A stretch of DNA of 64,000 nucleotides from Prostheceraeus crozeri (taxonomy: Eukaryota > Platyhelminthes > Polycladida > Euryleptidae). Location: the NCBI GenBank assembly GCA_907163375.1, contig CAJQUW010001420.1, positions 1,054,001 to 1,118,000 of the forward strand. The letters are read 5' to 3'. The notes under the pieces were generated by a model that had not been told where the DNA came from, made no database searches, and was given only the letters and a program-made list of their open reading frames with translations. This document shows positions 11,901-24,238 of the stretch, piece by piece. The position numbers and the translations under genes were made by a program. Positions within the stretch are counted from its first letter, which is position 1. Each line of letters opens with the position of its first letter.

Positions 11901-14301
11901 TTCTCGATATCTGCGGTAACACCAATTGCGTGGAAACGAAATTGCATAGAAGAATTGGTATTAAAGGCAAAGTACATGGGCCAGAGCTTAGGCAGTCGTT
12001 GAGTGAAGGTGTTCTTCTATTTTCTCTGCATGAGGCATCGAATACAATTCTTATTCGCGTTGAGGTCGAGCTCGGGCGGATCACAGGACGATGAGCAAGA
12101 TAATGAATCGGTAACGAACTGTTGTTTACATCTACTTTTTCGATAATGCCATTCTTTAACTGCTGCTGAATAATTTTCTGACATTCTTGATTTAGATCAT
12201 CATCTCTTGCTGAATATACAGACGATTTGTATAGACGTTTCAAAGCCACAGAATAATTAGTAGGAAGAGCCAATTGCGACTTAATCTGTTTCCAAGGTAG
12301 AGACACCGTATAATGACCGTCTGAGAACGACATTTCTGGAACAAATGAAGATTCCTCATTGAAGGAATTGATTCCTCTCTGAAGGAATAGCGGGTCCCTG
12401 CATTAACCAGCCCAATCAACTGTTAACAGCGACGAGACTACTATCCTTGCCTCTAATTATCTGATTTCCAAAAACGATGTCATAGTACTGGTCAGCACCA
12501 ATCAGCATGCCGATCTCCAAGTGATTGTCCCTTTCATCGTAAAAATCTGCCAAACCTAAATTATCGAACTGACCTAAAGACTTGACGTCGATCGATTGCT
12601 GATTATTGCAAATTACGTCAACCGTATTTGCTGACAAAGTAATAATTTCGTCAGAGTTAATTTTCTTTATTTGAACATCGACTTTTGAAGATATATGATG
12701 AGTTACATCTTTAGACCCAAAGGTATTGACTGACCAGTGTTCCTCAAATCCAGTCGGAATGTAAAAATAATTACATAAATCTTGTCGTATGTATGTTCTC
12801 GAGCTCGCTGTATCCATGATCAATTTTATCAGGATTTCTGATTTGCCGTCTGGAGATAACAGAACAGCCTTAGCAGTGGGAATCATAACATGTCAGTTTC
12901 CACCACATGTGGTCATTACATGTCCTGTCTCTTTGACCGAGTCAACATTAACAACTTGAACTGATGCGGAGTTTTTGTCTGATTCATCATTATTACATTC
13001 CACTTTTTGTTTGCATTTAATAATTGTTGGACAGATTGATATATGATGCGATTTACGAGTAGAGCATCTCTTACAACTTTGCTGGAATTTACAGCTCTTG
13101 GCATTGTGATTTTACTTTAGGCATAAAAAGCATAGTTGCTCTTTTTTAATGAACTCAACTCTATCCTCAAGATATTTCAATTTATCACACCAAGATGACT
13201 TTTGTTCGCCAGCGCAAAATACGCATTTCTTCTTTACATATACATTTTCAACGGAAACTTTATCCGAGGTTGTCAGCGCTATAACGGAACCACACTTTTC
13301 GTTGCTAAGCTTGTCAATTGTTTTTGATTTATTTTCAGAATACTTTAGAGGTGATTATTGCTCTTCTATAGCTTCACGAAACTTAATTTCAATTTCAAAA
13401 TCTTTCAAAAAATCCTCAATGGTCTCAATCACGCAACCAAACCGGGAGCACATTGATAACTGAACATTTTTTCATAATTTAGACAATCACTGGCAATACA
13501 ACCCTCTCGTATGAATCACACTCAACGCCTAGCCTGTGTAAACTACGAGTATGGAATTTCAAATTATCGTAATAATGACGCATATGCTCAACATTCTCAG
13601 ATAAACAAGACCCCTCCTGTATAGTACGCAAGTGATCATTAATAGCACTCTGAGGGGACCCAAACCGATCACGCAAAATGTCAACAGCAATACTGAAATT
13701 ACTATCAACTAGGTTCATTCCCGCTATGGCAGCCTTCGCAGTGCCTTTTAGACACGAATGCAAATAAACAAACTTCTGCACTTCAGATAAAGTAGGGTTC
13801 TTTATAACAGCAGTACAAAATATATCATAGAAAGACCGCCATTCCATTTTATTACCTGAGAAGGTAAGTAACTGCAAGTTTGATTGAGGACGATTCAGAA
13901 ACAGTAGCTTTAGACTTTATCATATTATCAATTTCAACCAGAGTAGATTGAATCTTCAACTTATAATTCAAACTTTCCTCTATTTCTGAATCGATCTCAT
14001 CATCCTCACACTCATTTACAATAAGCTGATCAAAATGTTCTAACCTGGTTAAATCACGACTGAGGTTAGTCTTAATAGCTTCCATATGATGAGATGGAAG
14101 TCTATCACTTACACGGTTGATACACTTTGAAACTGCAGTCTGCACGGCTCCTCGTTGCTTCACCAAAGTCGCTTTATCCATCTTGAAATTCGCGAGATTC
14201 TCCAATACGTTCTTCCTCTTGTTGACTATGTAGAACGAAATTCATGTTGTGGATTCTTGCCGCAAGAGAAACAGAACGAAATTCACGCACGTTGGGCGCC
14301 A

Positions 14302-14483
14302 TGTTGTGGATTCTTGCCGCAAGAGAAACAGAACGACCGTCGATAGCAAAGCGATGTTTTATTATGATCTGCACATGCACACTGTACAGAGCAAACAGAC
14401 AATAACAAAGAGCACTAATCGGGTTGTGCGCCGATCGGGCAATAGTCTTTTATCACTCTCGAACAATAGCGAAGTCCGCGACA
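14302..14483 (-). repeat. 5' LTR of the BEL element
   Basis: The partner of the LTR at 8754-8935. It is followed on the minus strand by the primer-binding site TGGCGCCCAACGTG. Confidence 0.9.
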
Positions 14484-14489
14484 ACATGT

Positions 14490-15345
14490 GTAAAACATGC
14501 TATAGAGCATACCATCAATTCAGGTAGCTGACGCATTTGTCATCAAAAGGAATATCAAAATCGTCATTCCACGGCAAGATAATTATTATCTCGGAATGAT
14601 GCATCATTTTGTAACACCATAAGTGACTTTTTCAGACTCAAATCAGTAAGCCTGCATGAAACTCAAATGACAGTGTACATGCCACAGACGACTGACAAGA
14701 TTAACCGCATGTGTCATATGTGCGCGGAAAGAAATAGCCCATGCGCTCGATATCTTCTAGCTCAATTTTATTCCCTCAATTTCAAGCTGACTATTCATTC
14801 AACTTTACAGGATATTCCAAACTCGTCATAATACCTGTATAACTCTCGTTACCACAAATGCGGTTCAGCTGACTGAAATGGGAAGAAAATTGATCAAATG
14901 AAGACAAAAATGGTCGAAAAAATGCCCACGTGATGATTAAGAAGAGATGTAGGCCTCGCAGGATCGAATCAAAGTCCACTGCGCACGACCGAGGAACATG
15001 TTGATGCAAAGAAGCAGCTAGGAGGCACAGAAATATAAAGAAAGAATCACATGTCTTCGGAATACAGCTGTAGAATTGCAAATTCTGTGGGTTTGCTATT
15101 CCGTCATGAAAGAGTGATCATTTCAATCATTCGCGAGGGATGGATAATTTCACCACAACAGCTGGCGTAATAATATTGTATTTCTTGGAGATTTGATTAA
15201 AACGTTAAAGAGGACGTCCAATTCTATTCTACTTCACTTAGAAAATGCACTTATTTGTTGACCAAATCTCCCGAGTTGACAGAATCTTCAGCAACGAAGA
15301 TTCACAATAATCAGAATAACAATGTACGAAAATGCTATTGTTCGT
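14490..15345. other. Gene-free stretch between BEL and Penelope elements
   Basis: AT-rich. It contains CGTCATTCCACGGCAAGATAA (14554), one member of a diverged repeat also seen at 8655, 16860, 17193 and 17550. The minus ORF at 15081-14791 has a hydrophobic start but no recognisable family. A 37-nt arm at 15309-15345 pairs with 16427-16466 beyond the Penelope insertion. Confidence 0.45.
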
Positions 15346-15417
15346 GCTAAAGATAATAGATAATATATATATATATATAAATTCCAAAAAAGGTTCCAAG
15401 GAAAACTGAGAAATCTT

Positions 15418-15464
15418 ATTCCCTGACGCGTTTCTGCTCACTCCTAGAGCTTGTCAAAGGGAAT
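15418..15464 (-). ncRNA. Hammerhead-ribozyme-like fold, PLE end 1
   Basis: On the minus strand: stem I ATTCCCT/AGGGAAT (perfect), core TTGACAA, stem II GCTC/GAGC with a 7-nt loop, then AGAAACGCGTC. Hammerhead ribozymes are known in terminal repeats of Penelope-like elements. Here the core departs from CUGANGA and has an extra A before GAAA, so activity is doubtful. Confidence 0.4.
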
Positions 15465-16239
15465 GAAATTATATTTAAATCAAACAACATAATACAAAAT
15501 ATGCATGGATATTTTAATGTTCATTCTTATTCAGTGGAGGTTTAAGCATAGAAATGAAACTTTTCTTTTTTCTCTCTGTGGTATTTACTGCATTGAGGAG
15601 GCAATTGATATATCGCTGCGGCCATAAATTTTACCTCAACCTCACTAGCACAAGATGCTATGTGCTTGCTTACGTTTAGGATGGCATAATGCGGATGTAA
15701 TATATGTTGCCTATAAATCGTTATTCTCGTCCTAAACATTCCACCAGTTTGGCCGATATAAAACTGATGACAACCTTTGCAAAAAAGAGTTAAGATTCGA
15801 TTTAATATTGAAGGTTCTTAAAACGTTTTGTTACTTTAAAATCGACACTCTCTCCCACAAGCAAGCAATTACAACAGCTACATCTGGGTTCACCACACTT
15901 CGTTATACCGTTTATGATTTCTTTGTTATTTCTGTTTAATATTCTATACAAGTTTTTAGGTTGTTTGTATGCTTTTATAATTCGACTGTTTTTTAAGGAA
16001 TCCATTAATCTTAAAGCCCCTATAGTAGGAGCGATTACCTCATTACTTCATTCTTAGTGAGGTTGAGGTAAAATTTATGGCCGCAGCGATATATCAATTG
16101 CCTCCTCAATGCCGTAAATACCACAGAGAGAAAAAAGAAAAGTTTGTCATTTCTATGCTTAAACCTCCACTGAATAAGAATGAACATTAAAATATCCATG
16201 CATATTTTGTATTATGTTGTTTGATTTAAATATAATTTC

Positions 16240-16286
16240 ATTCCCTTTGACAAGCTCTAGGAGTGAGCAGAAACGCGTCAGGGAAT
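16240..16286 (+). ncRNA. Hammerhead-ribozyme-like fold, PLE end 2
   Basis: The mirror copy of the fold at 15418-15464 in the inverted terminal repeat, identical in all paired positions. Stem I, stem II, the GAAAC block and the potential GTC cleavage triplet are all kept. Confidence 0.4.
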
Positions 16287-16325
16287 AAGATTTCTCAGTT
16301 TTCCTTGGAGCCTTTTTTGGAATTT

Positions 16326-18737
16326 ATAATTTTTTCCATTTTGGATTCTACTATTTTATATATATATATATATAGAAAGATGATAAAGATAATCCAATAG
16401 GAAAGGCAATCGCTTTCGTAGTGTATGAGCACGAACAATAGCGCTTTGGTACATTTTGTTATTCTCGTTCCGTACATCGCTTTCATAGTCAAAATCAGCC
16501 AGCTTTCGTACTCTACAGTCTACAGTGTACATGCAAATTGATTTGACTTTCTTTATTCTTTTGATGAGGAATTGCATCGAAGATGTGCAACAAAGTTTCA
16601 TTTTTGATGTATTACGGTATGCTATTTTGCTTGGATACACAGTTTGGCATTAATTAACTTTATTCTCTTTAATTTAATGCAGGGTTATACGCCTGCCTAT
16701 AGACAGATCGTGTATTAGACAATCCAGATGATCGTACATGCATCAAAGCAAACTTTCAGCTGATAGCATCATCTGTCGTGTAATCACTTCAATGTTATTA
16801 TTGTATAGCGAATTTATGATGAAAAGCTGGGGATTTTTAGGAAACCCAATGACATTATTTTCGTCATTCCACAAGAATAAAAAATCTTCAATCTCTTCAA
16901 AAGTTTAAGTGCCTGACATAATCAACAATATGCATTTGTAAAGAATGGTGTATCATTTGCTGTCCATTAAAAAGTTTCATAGAGAGCTGAATTTTTCAAA
17001 TGACATAATTTTGATGTTCATGAATATTTTGTTGGCCTACAATCAACAGCTTAAGTGGCCATATAGAATCCAAATGCTGTATATCAACGTAAAATCTACC
17101 CTAATGACATCGGTAGTCCTACAATCACTTCAATGTGGTCATGGCAAAACGATATCGCGAGGAAAATAAAGTTGATTTTAGGAAACGCAAAACGTCATTC
17201 CATGACAATTGAAAATCTTCAATTTTTTCAAAAGTTAGAGTGTCAATACTTAGTTGCAAAGGAGGACTCCGGGGCAACATTCATTGTCTTTACTTAAAGA
17301 ATAAGTCTATTATAGGGCAGACTTTTTCAATTGAATGACATGATAAAATTGAGGTGTTTCATTTGCATCATTACACGACAATTGAAGTTTTCTGCCAAAA
17401 TGACAGGTTAGATGGTTCGTTAAACGAAATAATTTTACTTCAGGTTAGACAATATGGGTACATGCTGTCCATGAAAATTTCTGCAAACCATTTCTAAAAG
17501 CATTGGAAGATATCATAATATTCGTGTCAAAATAGGTAAAATGATAAAATCGTCATTCCACGACGATAAAAATGGACAGAACGTTTCACACCGTTCTGTA
17601 TTAATACTTTTAAATACGATTTCTATGACATGATGGAGAAGCTAAATGTAGGTAATCTATTGAAGTTACCGAAATACATCAGAATGGCCAATGACATCAG
17701 AACAATAAAGAAATCGGAAGGGTGCTTGTTAGGTGATTAATATTCACATGCATTGTATTGAGAAAGATTATCGACGATCAGTCAAAATCATTTTAGTACT
17801 GATCGAGGACGTCCGGAGCAACAGGTAATTTTGCAAGATTAAAAACGCGTGATGTTACTCTGAATTACAGGCAAATTGAACTTTGATAGTCATTTATTTA
17901 TTTTAAACGATGTAGTGATGATAAACAAGACCTTCTTTCTGCTCGTGACCTCATGTTCAATAAATAATTATGATTATACTTAGCAAATCGAATAGAAAAG
18001 GCGTTTACCAATCTTGATAATTTGATATAACACAAACTTCATATTGCCATTTATGTTATCCAACTAATATCTTGTAACTATCATTTGACATTAATACATC
18101 CATGATGAATGATTATATATTTGCAGGTCATCTCCTTCCAGTGTGACTCATTATTCTATTTCATCTCAGATAATATTTCATTGTCTCATTCTCGAAATTG
18201 TAAATAGATATCATCACAAATTGTCATGTGCATCGTAATCTGTATTCATCCATAATTTGTAATCATCATAATAATCAGCGGGTTTTTATTTTTGAAAAAT
18301 AAGCGTTTCTGACTTCTGCTGTTGAAAGGTCACGTTCAGGTCATAGTTAGTCTGTCTGCTTGATCGGTAAAAGTTGCTGCTAACTGTTTTGCTTGTATTC
18401 ATTTTTAATCGCCATTTTTTTCAGTCACTTATGAGTAAAAAAACATTTACTGACTTGGGAATTCTTTCATATGCAGCAAACTTCTGTCCTTTTTGAACCA
18501 GACACTTGATTGACTTAATCTTTAAGGCAAAGTGTGAATGGCAAACAAACAAGCTGCTTAACTAAATTCTAAAGGTCGGCTTAGTCGAGACGAATTTAGC
18601 GCTTTGCATGTACATCACTTACATAGCTCACTCGGGTTAGGATGGTAGGAAATCGATTGACTTCTACAACGTTTTATCGAGCAGTGCATGGGTTGACCTC
18701 AGCGACGAACTTGAATATTTTGACGATTGTGCATCTC
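16326..18737. other. Diverged ~330-bp repeats, no gene
   Basis: Related blocks recur at 16860, 17193 and 17550: (A)CGTCATTCCA..ACAAT, then AAAATCTTCAAT and TTCAAAAGTT, each preceded by aatcacttcaatgt-like sequence 60-70 bp upstream in the first two. Spacing is 331 and 357 bp. Related words also flank the BEL insertion (8655, 14554), which suggests an old repeat array that was later broken up by retroelements. No coding capacity was seen. A TA microsatellite lies at 16356-16373. Confidence 0.45.
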
Positions 18738-18740
18738 TTA

Positions 18741-19197
18741 GCTCTTTTCATCGGCACGTTGGTACTTATGGGGCATCGCCCCCCCCTCAGGTTTCACATT
18801 TCTTTAAAATTCGTGAAAATGAATCAATCGTTACAAAACTTTAGTTCCACGTCTGGCAAGGTGTGGTGGGGTAGTGGTCGTGGGAAGATTTCAAATAGCA
18901 GTGAATGAGACGAAGTGGGAGAGAGAACAATGCACACACACGAGTAACAATAACGCGTCCTACAGACGAAGTCAGATCAAGCTGTTGACATCGCTATAGA
19001 CTTCACGTTATCGTCTCTAATACAAAAAGTACTCGTCCAATCTGCATAAATTTTTTCATGTGGGTAGAAAATATAGGTACTTAGTACGTCTGGTTTAAGT
19101 TTGGTGACGATTGATTCATTTTTGCAGATTTTAGACAAATTTGAAAACCGGGGGGGGGGAAATAACCCATAAGTACCGGCGCGTTCCCAAAAGCAGG
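18741..19197. mobile_element. Foldback inverted-repeat element, 457 bp
   Basis: The arms 18741-18847 and 19095-19197 are inverted copies of each other: GGTACTTATGGG, a run of C (7-8), then AAAATGAATCAATCGT.AC.AAACTT, with about 75-80% identity over 100 bp. The 250-bp centre is single-copy and non-coding. No target duplication was clear. It is probably an old MITE. Confidence 0.6.
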
Positions 19198-20146
19198 ATG
19201 TTGCCGGTCCGAGAAATCGTGACAGTCATCTTCAGGCATATAACGGAAAACTGCTGTAACCCAAGCGTATCATGTCCCTGATTTAAGCAGTCGAAATAAT
19301 AGTTTGCATGTTAGCAATTTGAATGCAAACAGCATGTTTATTGAATTATTAGGAATTTCATTGCCGGTGAAAGTTACCACTGAATGTCAGAAGATGAGAT
19401 TAGCTGTCTAATTTTCATCGTTCTGGCCTACTGGCCTCCTGGGATCGCAAGATATTGTACACAACAAAGCTTTTAACCTATCAAGTAAATTGATAATTAG
19501 ACCAAGTTTCTACCTCCTAGGAGGTAGCTTTCAACTCCTTAGCAAATGCGTTAGTGCTAGGGAAGGGCTGCACATATGAATGTCATTGTAGGGAAATCTA
19601 AAACACGATCCAATTTTACCGAAAAATGTGTCGCCATTTTACAGCATCTCTTATCCATTGTGATAGTCTGTGAAAAGATGAAGTTTTGAAAAACACATCA
19701 AAAAACTAATATTGTTGAATCTACTTTAGGCTCTTACTTAATTATCAAGCATGACAGCTGAGAGATATCCCGCACTTGGACACTCCCACCTCTTAATTAT
19801 TTTCAGTCACGATTGAGGCAATTCTATGAGCAATGAGTGTAGCTGCAATACTATGAGCACTGCGTATAATAATCATATGCCGGAATCAAACATGATGCAT
19901 GCACATTAGAGGTGTGCGAGCCTGACCCGCCCGGGTTCGGTTTGTTTGGACTTCGGGTTGATCGTAAATTCGGGTTTTATTTTCGGATTGTGAATTTATA
20001 ATGCTCGGAAATCTTTAAATGTGCTTGTGTTTTGTTGACTTCCTTAGTAAATATACATGTGCATATACTTCATACATGTATAAGCATACAAAAGTTATGC
20101 ATGTAGGCCTATACATTTACTTATTACATGAATAAATATCATCAAT

Positions 20147-20201
<55 letters not shown>

Positions 20202-22759
20202 CCAACGGTATGCATTCCTAGTTTCATCAGGCTGTATCTTAACTTTTGAAGTGCATATACATGTGTACGCCTAATATTTGAAAAATTATCATATGATGAA
20301 ACTTGAAGCTACACTGCAATACTATGAACCAATTACTATATTAATACATGTATGCTGCATTCAGATGCGACATGCGCATACAGTGATGCATCGAACCGAT
20401 GTAGCTTAGAAATATGTCTCTTTTATCATTATTGTTATCATTGACTACATCCGCATTCGTCAGCGATCTGTAATTTACGTCGAGTTGATTTCAATCTATT
20501 CTGATTAATCGAATTAATGGTGCCAGTCTATTTGTGCACTTCATAAAGACTAAAGACCAAAGTTTGCAAAATTCATTCATCACGGTGCCGAAGAAAAATT
20601 TCATTTTTCAATTAATTTTTTTCGGGGTGTTTTCGAGATTTTAGTATTGGTAAAATTTTCGGATCGGGGTATGTTAAACATTATGGTTACAGTTCGGATT
20701 CTTGCACATAATGCACATATATTCTGTTGACTATTTACATTTTTTGTCAGCCGCACATCCTTGCCTGAACAATCAATTCAGTTCATGCACGATCGGCTCA
20801 ATGTGAAAATAGAGCAAGTCGGTATCTCAGTCCTCGTTTCGCAGGATATTTATATCAGTGTTTTTGTCGACGCTTTAAAACCAGTTAATTCAGTAACACG
20901 TACCCTTTATTTTATCGAAACTTGTATGAAAATGGATAAAAGCTTCAGATTATCAATATTGATACAACTATCAAAGCAGAAGTATTGAAAACAACTGCGA
21001 GACAATCAAAAAATTTCACATAAACAATGTTTCGTTTCACAAAGCTTGCGTTGAAACCACAATGAGATCTTTAGCAAATAAGTGATCATTTGAAATGAAG
21101 AAAAGTATAGTGATTATAGATGGAAGCAAAAATATGTAACAGATGTAAACTGAGAAAGTTAAGATCTAACTAAAACTACCTCTTGAATATCAACAAAATT
21201 GATAAAAACGAAAAATTACTGATATACCTTCATATCTGCTGAAAAATCGGACCAAACTGCCCATACACATACAAGATACCGTCCGCTTAAGATATAATTT
21301 ATATACAATGTTTCAGAAGCTTCTGAATTTTATAAATCTGATATCTTTCATTACCATGACAAGAAATATCATCTGTACAATGTCTTTACAAAATATGTTT
21401 TTACAATCGGCGTAAGCAACAGTCGACAAGAAACAATTGTCCAATCTGGTCTGCATATGTAAGATTCTAAAAATATGATATGATAAACAAACAAACATCG
21501 ATATACAATAATAAGTGAAAGACAATTCTAATATCTCAAACAAAAATCATGTCATATGGCAGATCTAATCTTATTAAAACACTCTAAATACTTAAAATAC
21601 ATGTAATAATACTTGATTATGATATGATAATAAAATTGAACACATTTAAAAATTTAATATGAACAAGCAAAATTGATATCACTCGATAAAATTAATACAT
21701 GTAATATAAGTAATTGAAACAAAAATATGTATGCAAAATGCATTCTGTGGATATGAATCATATATGATATTAATGTTATAATGTGTCAATAATACTTTCC
21801 AAGTATGAGTTTGTATAAAAATGATATATATTCCAAATAATATTTATTGCAATTTAATGAATACCGATACCATAGCGTATAGGAGATAATTTTATAACGT
21901 ATTATAATATGGAGACTTATATAATGCATGATATGTGTATAAATATATATCAATAATTAGTAATAGATTCATACCCATGAATCTACTGGGGGAAGGTTAA
22001 CTTTAACAAAAAACATGAGCATACAACATTCTAATTAAAACAACAGTATACGAATACAAAATACGAAAAATGCTTCTGTAATCATGAATTTGCTTTAATA
22101 CTGGCACGATAAATCCACGTTTGATTGCTTGTTTTGTATTAAATGAGTTCACATATATTGTAACACATGTAATGTACGCAGAACTCAGCAAGACATACTA
22201 CGATACGATCGCGAATTTTACAGACTTCGTAACTATTTCTCTCCTATGAACTACCGTTAACTCTGAAACACTGTATAAGTGACTGTTCTCTTATAGGTGA
22301 CTAGTAGCTATAACCTGAAGTAACGCAAACGACAAATTAATCAATTTTGATATGTAATTCTATGATTAAATAATACGGAAATCCATAAATACCATCTGGC
22401 AATTGAGTATGATTGCGAACGACATATACCATGTGAAGTTAACTTAAGCTGATGGACTAATGCATGAGTGAATGTGAATTCTAATGCAAATTATCAACTT
22501 GTTAAAGCGATCTGTAACGAATCTAGAAAACGATCTTGTTCAAAGATGAATGCAGACATGGTCAAAAAAGGAATTTTCAAAATATTCCAAATCGGGAATG
22601 TGACAGGGATTCCCCCAGTCCGCGGAGTCAGTGAAGTTCATACTTGACACTGTCTGAGGATAATAGAAGGATTCACCGAAGTTTGACGAAGTATCAAAAA
22701 GGACGCTGGGAAATCTAGGAGGGCGAGACATAAGTCGAAGAATTGGAGTGAAGTCAAGG
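19198..22759. other. Gene-free stretch, very AT-rich
   Basis: Holds a (TA)25 microsatellite (20149-20199). It may also hold a hAT-like element from about 19912 (AGGTGTGCGAGCCTGAC) to 20762 (reversed AGGATGTGCGGCTGAC), with GGGTTCGG and CGGATCGGGG-type words near its ends but no matching target duplication. 21000-22500 is the most AT-rich part and would be the 3' UTR/downstream region if the exon at 22896-22760 is real. Confidence 0.4.
20149..20199. repeat. (TA)n microsatellite
   Basis: About 25 uninterrupted AT/TA dinucleotides. Confidence 0.95.
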
Positions 22760-22896
22760 TCACCGACCTCGCCTTCCAACACAACCACACAGATTTACGA
22801 GGAAGTTTCTTCGTCGAGGGGAAGTTGGTGAAGGGATCTGCTCCGGTGCAGGATTCGAAGATTCCTTTTTCGGAGAATTGCACGCAGTTGAAATTT
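22760..22896 (-). CDS. Candidate last exon of the CBM20 gene
   Basis: A good acceptor (tgcatcttttattttcag, ending 22897) is followed by AAATTTCAACTGCG. Exon 2 ends with one base of a codon (TCA-G), so joining gives G-AA-ATT, frame preserved: ...DCAIS-EISTACNSPKKESSNPAPEQ..., then a Pro/Arg segment and a Cys-containing tail LVNLCGCVGRRGR before TGA. Total coding length would be 6,639 bp (2,212 residues). The S/P/K-rich composition fits exon 2. It requires an 18 kb intron, and one phase match has a one-in-three chance of arising at random. A different frame of the same segment (22788-22540, ...DFTPILRLMSRPPRFPSVLF...) also looks protein-like, so the true exon may run on in that frame through another splice, or the segment may belong to another gene. 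A possible ATTAAA poly(A) signal lies near 22099-22094 and an AATAAA near 21848-21843. Confidence 0.35.
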
Positions 22897-23123
22897 CTGA
22901 AAATAAAAGATGCAAACGTTGACATTTGATGATCACAGTTCTCACAGATTTCGACTCGAAACTTCTTGAAAAGATTGATAGTGGCACGCACGGGAGGTAA
23001 TTGAATTGTCCTTTTAAAATTGAAATAGTACATTTCTTTTATTCATAAGCTAAATTAGATTTAGTATAAATATTCAATTTAATTCAAATGAAAATGGGTA
23101 GTATTTAATTTCAATGAAAATAG

Positions 23124-24071
23124 GGTTCTTTGACGCACCAGAAGCAATGATCTTTTGAAATTTGAAAGTATTATAGAAAGGCATGTTGAAGTTCAGGAAA
23201 ATATAAATAGAGTCTCAAATTTCAAGAATATGCATGACTTCGATGATGGCCTACACTGTAAATCGTAGACCGACAACTATCCTACAAAATTACTGACAAA
23301 ATCAACCGACGATTGTGACCTCCAATATCCTGCGATATCCGACGAATTTTGTAGGTTCTCCAACGACATCAAAACAGATGCTTTGCATGCAAATTAACTA
23401 AACAAAAACTGTTGAATATTGAGTGATTTTTTTCGATTAGTGGTTGCTTGACTTTTGGGCAATCTGTGTTATTGTGTGGCAAAACCATGATTTATTTTGA
23501 GATAGTTTAATTAATTACCTACATTTTTGATAAAATTTGAGCTATACCGATGATAGTAGCATCACAAAGTATTTTCACTCAACAACTTTCTTTCTTTTTT
23601 GAAAATAATGAAATAATATTGTTTTTCAGTCTTTTAGTCTTTCTTTGCACATTTCACAAGATCGATTGAAATTACTAAACCTTTCATTCTATGTCACATT
23701 ATCTCCTGCATATTATCATAGTCCATTATTGCTGTTCATCTATTGAAATTTGTCTTTGAATGAGATTCTTATAATGCTCCGTCACAACCATGCGAAAATT
23801 CTGAATGACTCCTTCGTGTTTCTCTTCTCCATGTTTCTACAGATTTGATCTTCTATCTTGCCTATGATGATGGTTGAGATGTTCTTTCCCTCTTTTTCTT
23901 GCATTTCTTAATGATTTTCCCACAAACTTCACTCTACATTTCTCACATTCAGCACTAGACGTCTTGCCATGGTTGCCATAAGGTCCTCCTCTGCCCGTTA
24001 TACACACAAAACGCTGTTCTTTCTGCTGACACACTTTCTCCTTCTTTTTGCTTTTGATGCGTCAAAGAACC
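23124..24071. mobile_element. 948-bp inverted-repeat element with a Lys-rich ORF
   Basis: The ends GGTTCTTTGACGCACCAGAA (23124) and, reversed from 24071, GGTTCTTTGACGCATCAAAA form 24-bp inverted repeats with only two mismatches. On the minus strand, just inside the right end, a 73-codon frame to 23837 reads KSKKKEKVCQQKEQRF..., then GRGGPYGNHGK, ECEKCRVKF and KRGKEHLNHHHRQDRR. The CxxC with the following HLNHHH could bind zinc. Neither the ends nor the ORF fit a DNA transposon family I can name. It lies 230 bp from the candidate last exon of the CBM20 gene. Confidence 0.55.
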
Positions 24072-24238
24072 ATATTTATATTTAGATTTAAAATACAGAA
24101 ATAAACATATTAAGGAAACATTTTTTGGCAATGCTATCCAAATTCATCTCTGTAGATACCGAGAGAGAGAGAGTAACAAAATAAAATATTCCCTCTTGTC
24201 TGAAGTAAAGCATGAAGCATGCAGGTAGAAGTAGTGTA

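Larger units (their letters stand above)
8754..14483 (-). mobile_element. BEL/Pao LTR retrotransposon, broken, young
   Basis: About 5.7 kb, read on the minus strand. The two 182-bp LTRs (14302-14483 and 8754-8935) start TGT and end ACA and differ at only two sites, so the insertion is recent. Next to the 5' LTR lies a primer-binding site, TGGCGCCCAACGTG (14301-14288), and next to the 3' LTR a short purine run. The order of parts is BEL/Pao-like: gag region (about 14200-13450), zinc-knuckle region, aspartic protease, reverse transcriptase, RNase H, then integrase with its HHCC-type and core regions (to about 9070). The reading frame is interrupted roughly half a dozen times, so it is a fossil. 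A short extra copy of the LTR edge (14245-14277) lies in the leader. Target duplication is unclear; acatg occurs at both outer edges but overlaps the LTR on one side. Confidence 0.9.
15385..16325 (-). mobile_element. Penelope-like element, 5'-truncated, GIY-YIG part
   Basis: The minus strand encodes the C-terminal part of a Penelope-like retroelement. The linker has a KQPKNLYRIL block and a KCGEPRCSCCNCL cysteine block. It is followed by KGCHQFYIGQTGGMFRTRI, the GIY-YIG endonuclease signature (YIGQTG...R.R). The reverse-transcriptase part is missing and the remaining frame is interrupted. About 255-bp inverted repeats bound it (15385-15650 and 16055-16325), the inverted terminal arrangement known for this group. 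TAAAGATAAT occurs on both sides (15346, 16382) as a likely target duplication. Both ends carry a hammerhead-like fold. Confidence 0.75.

Noticed and set aside
19912-20762. 850-bp hAT element
   Set aside because: The ends AGGTGTGCG and AGGATGTGCG are suggestive, but flanks show no matching 8-bp duplication. Kept only as a note in the gene-free stretch.
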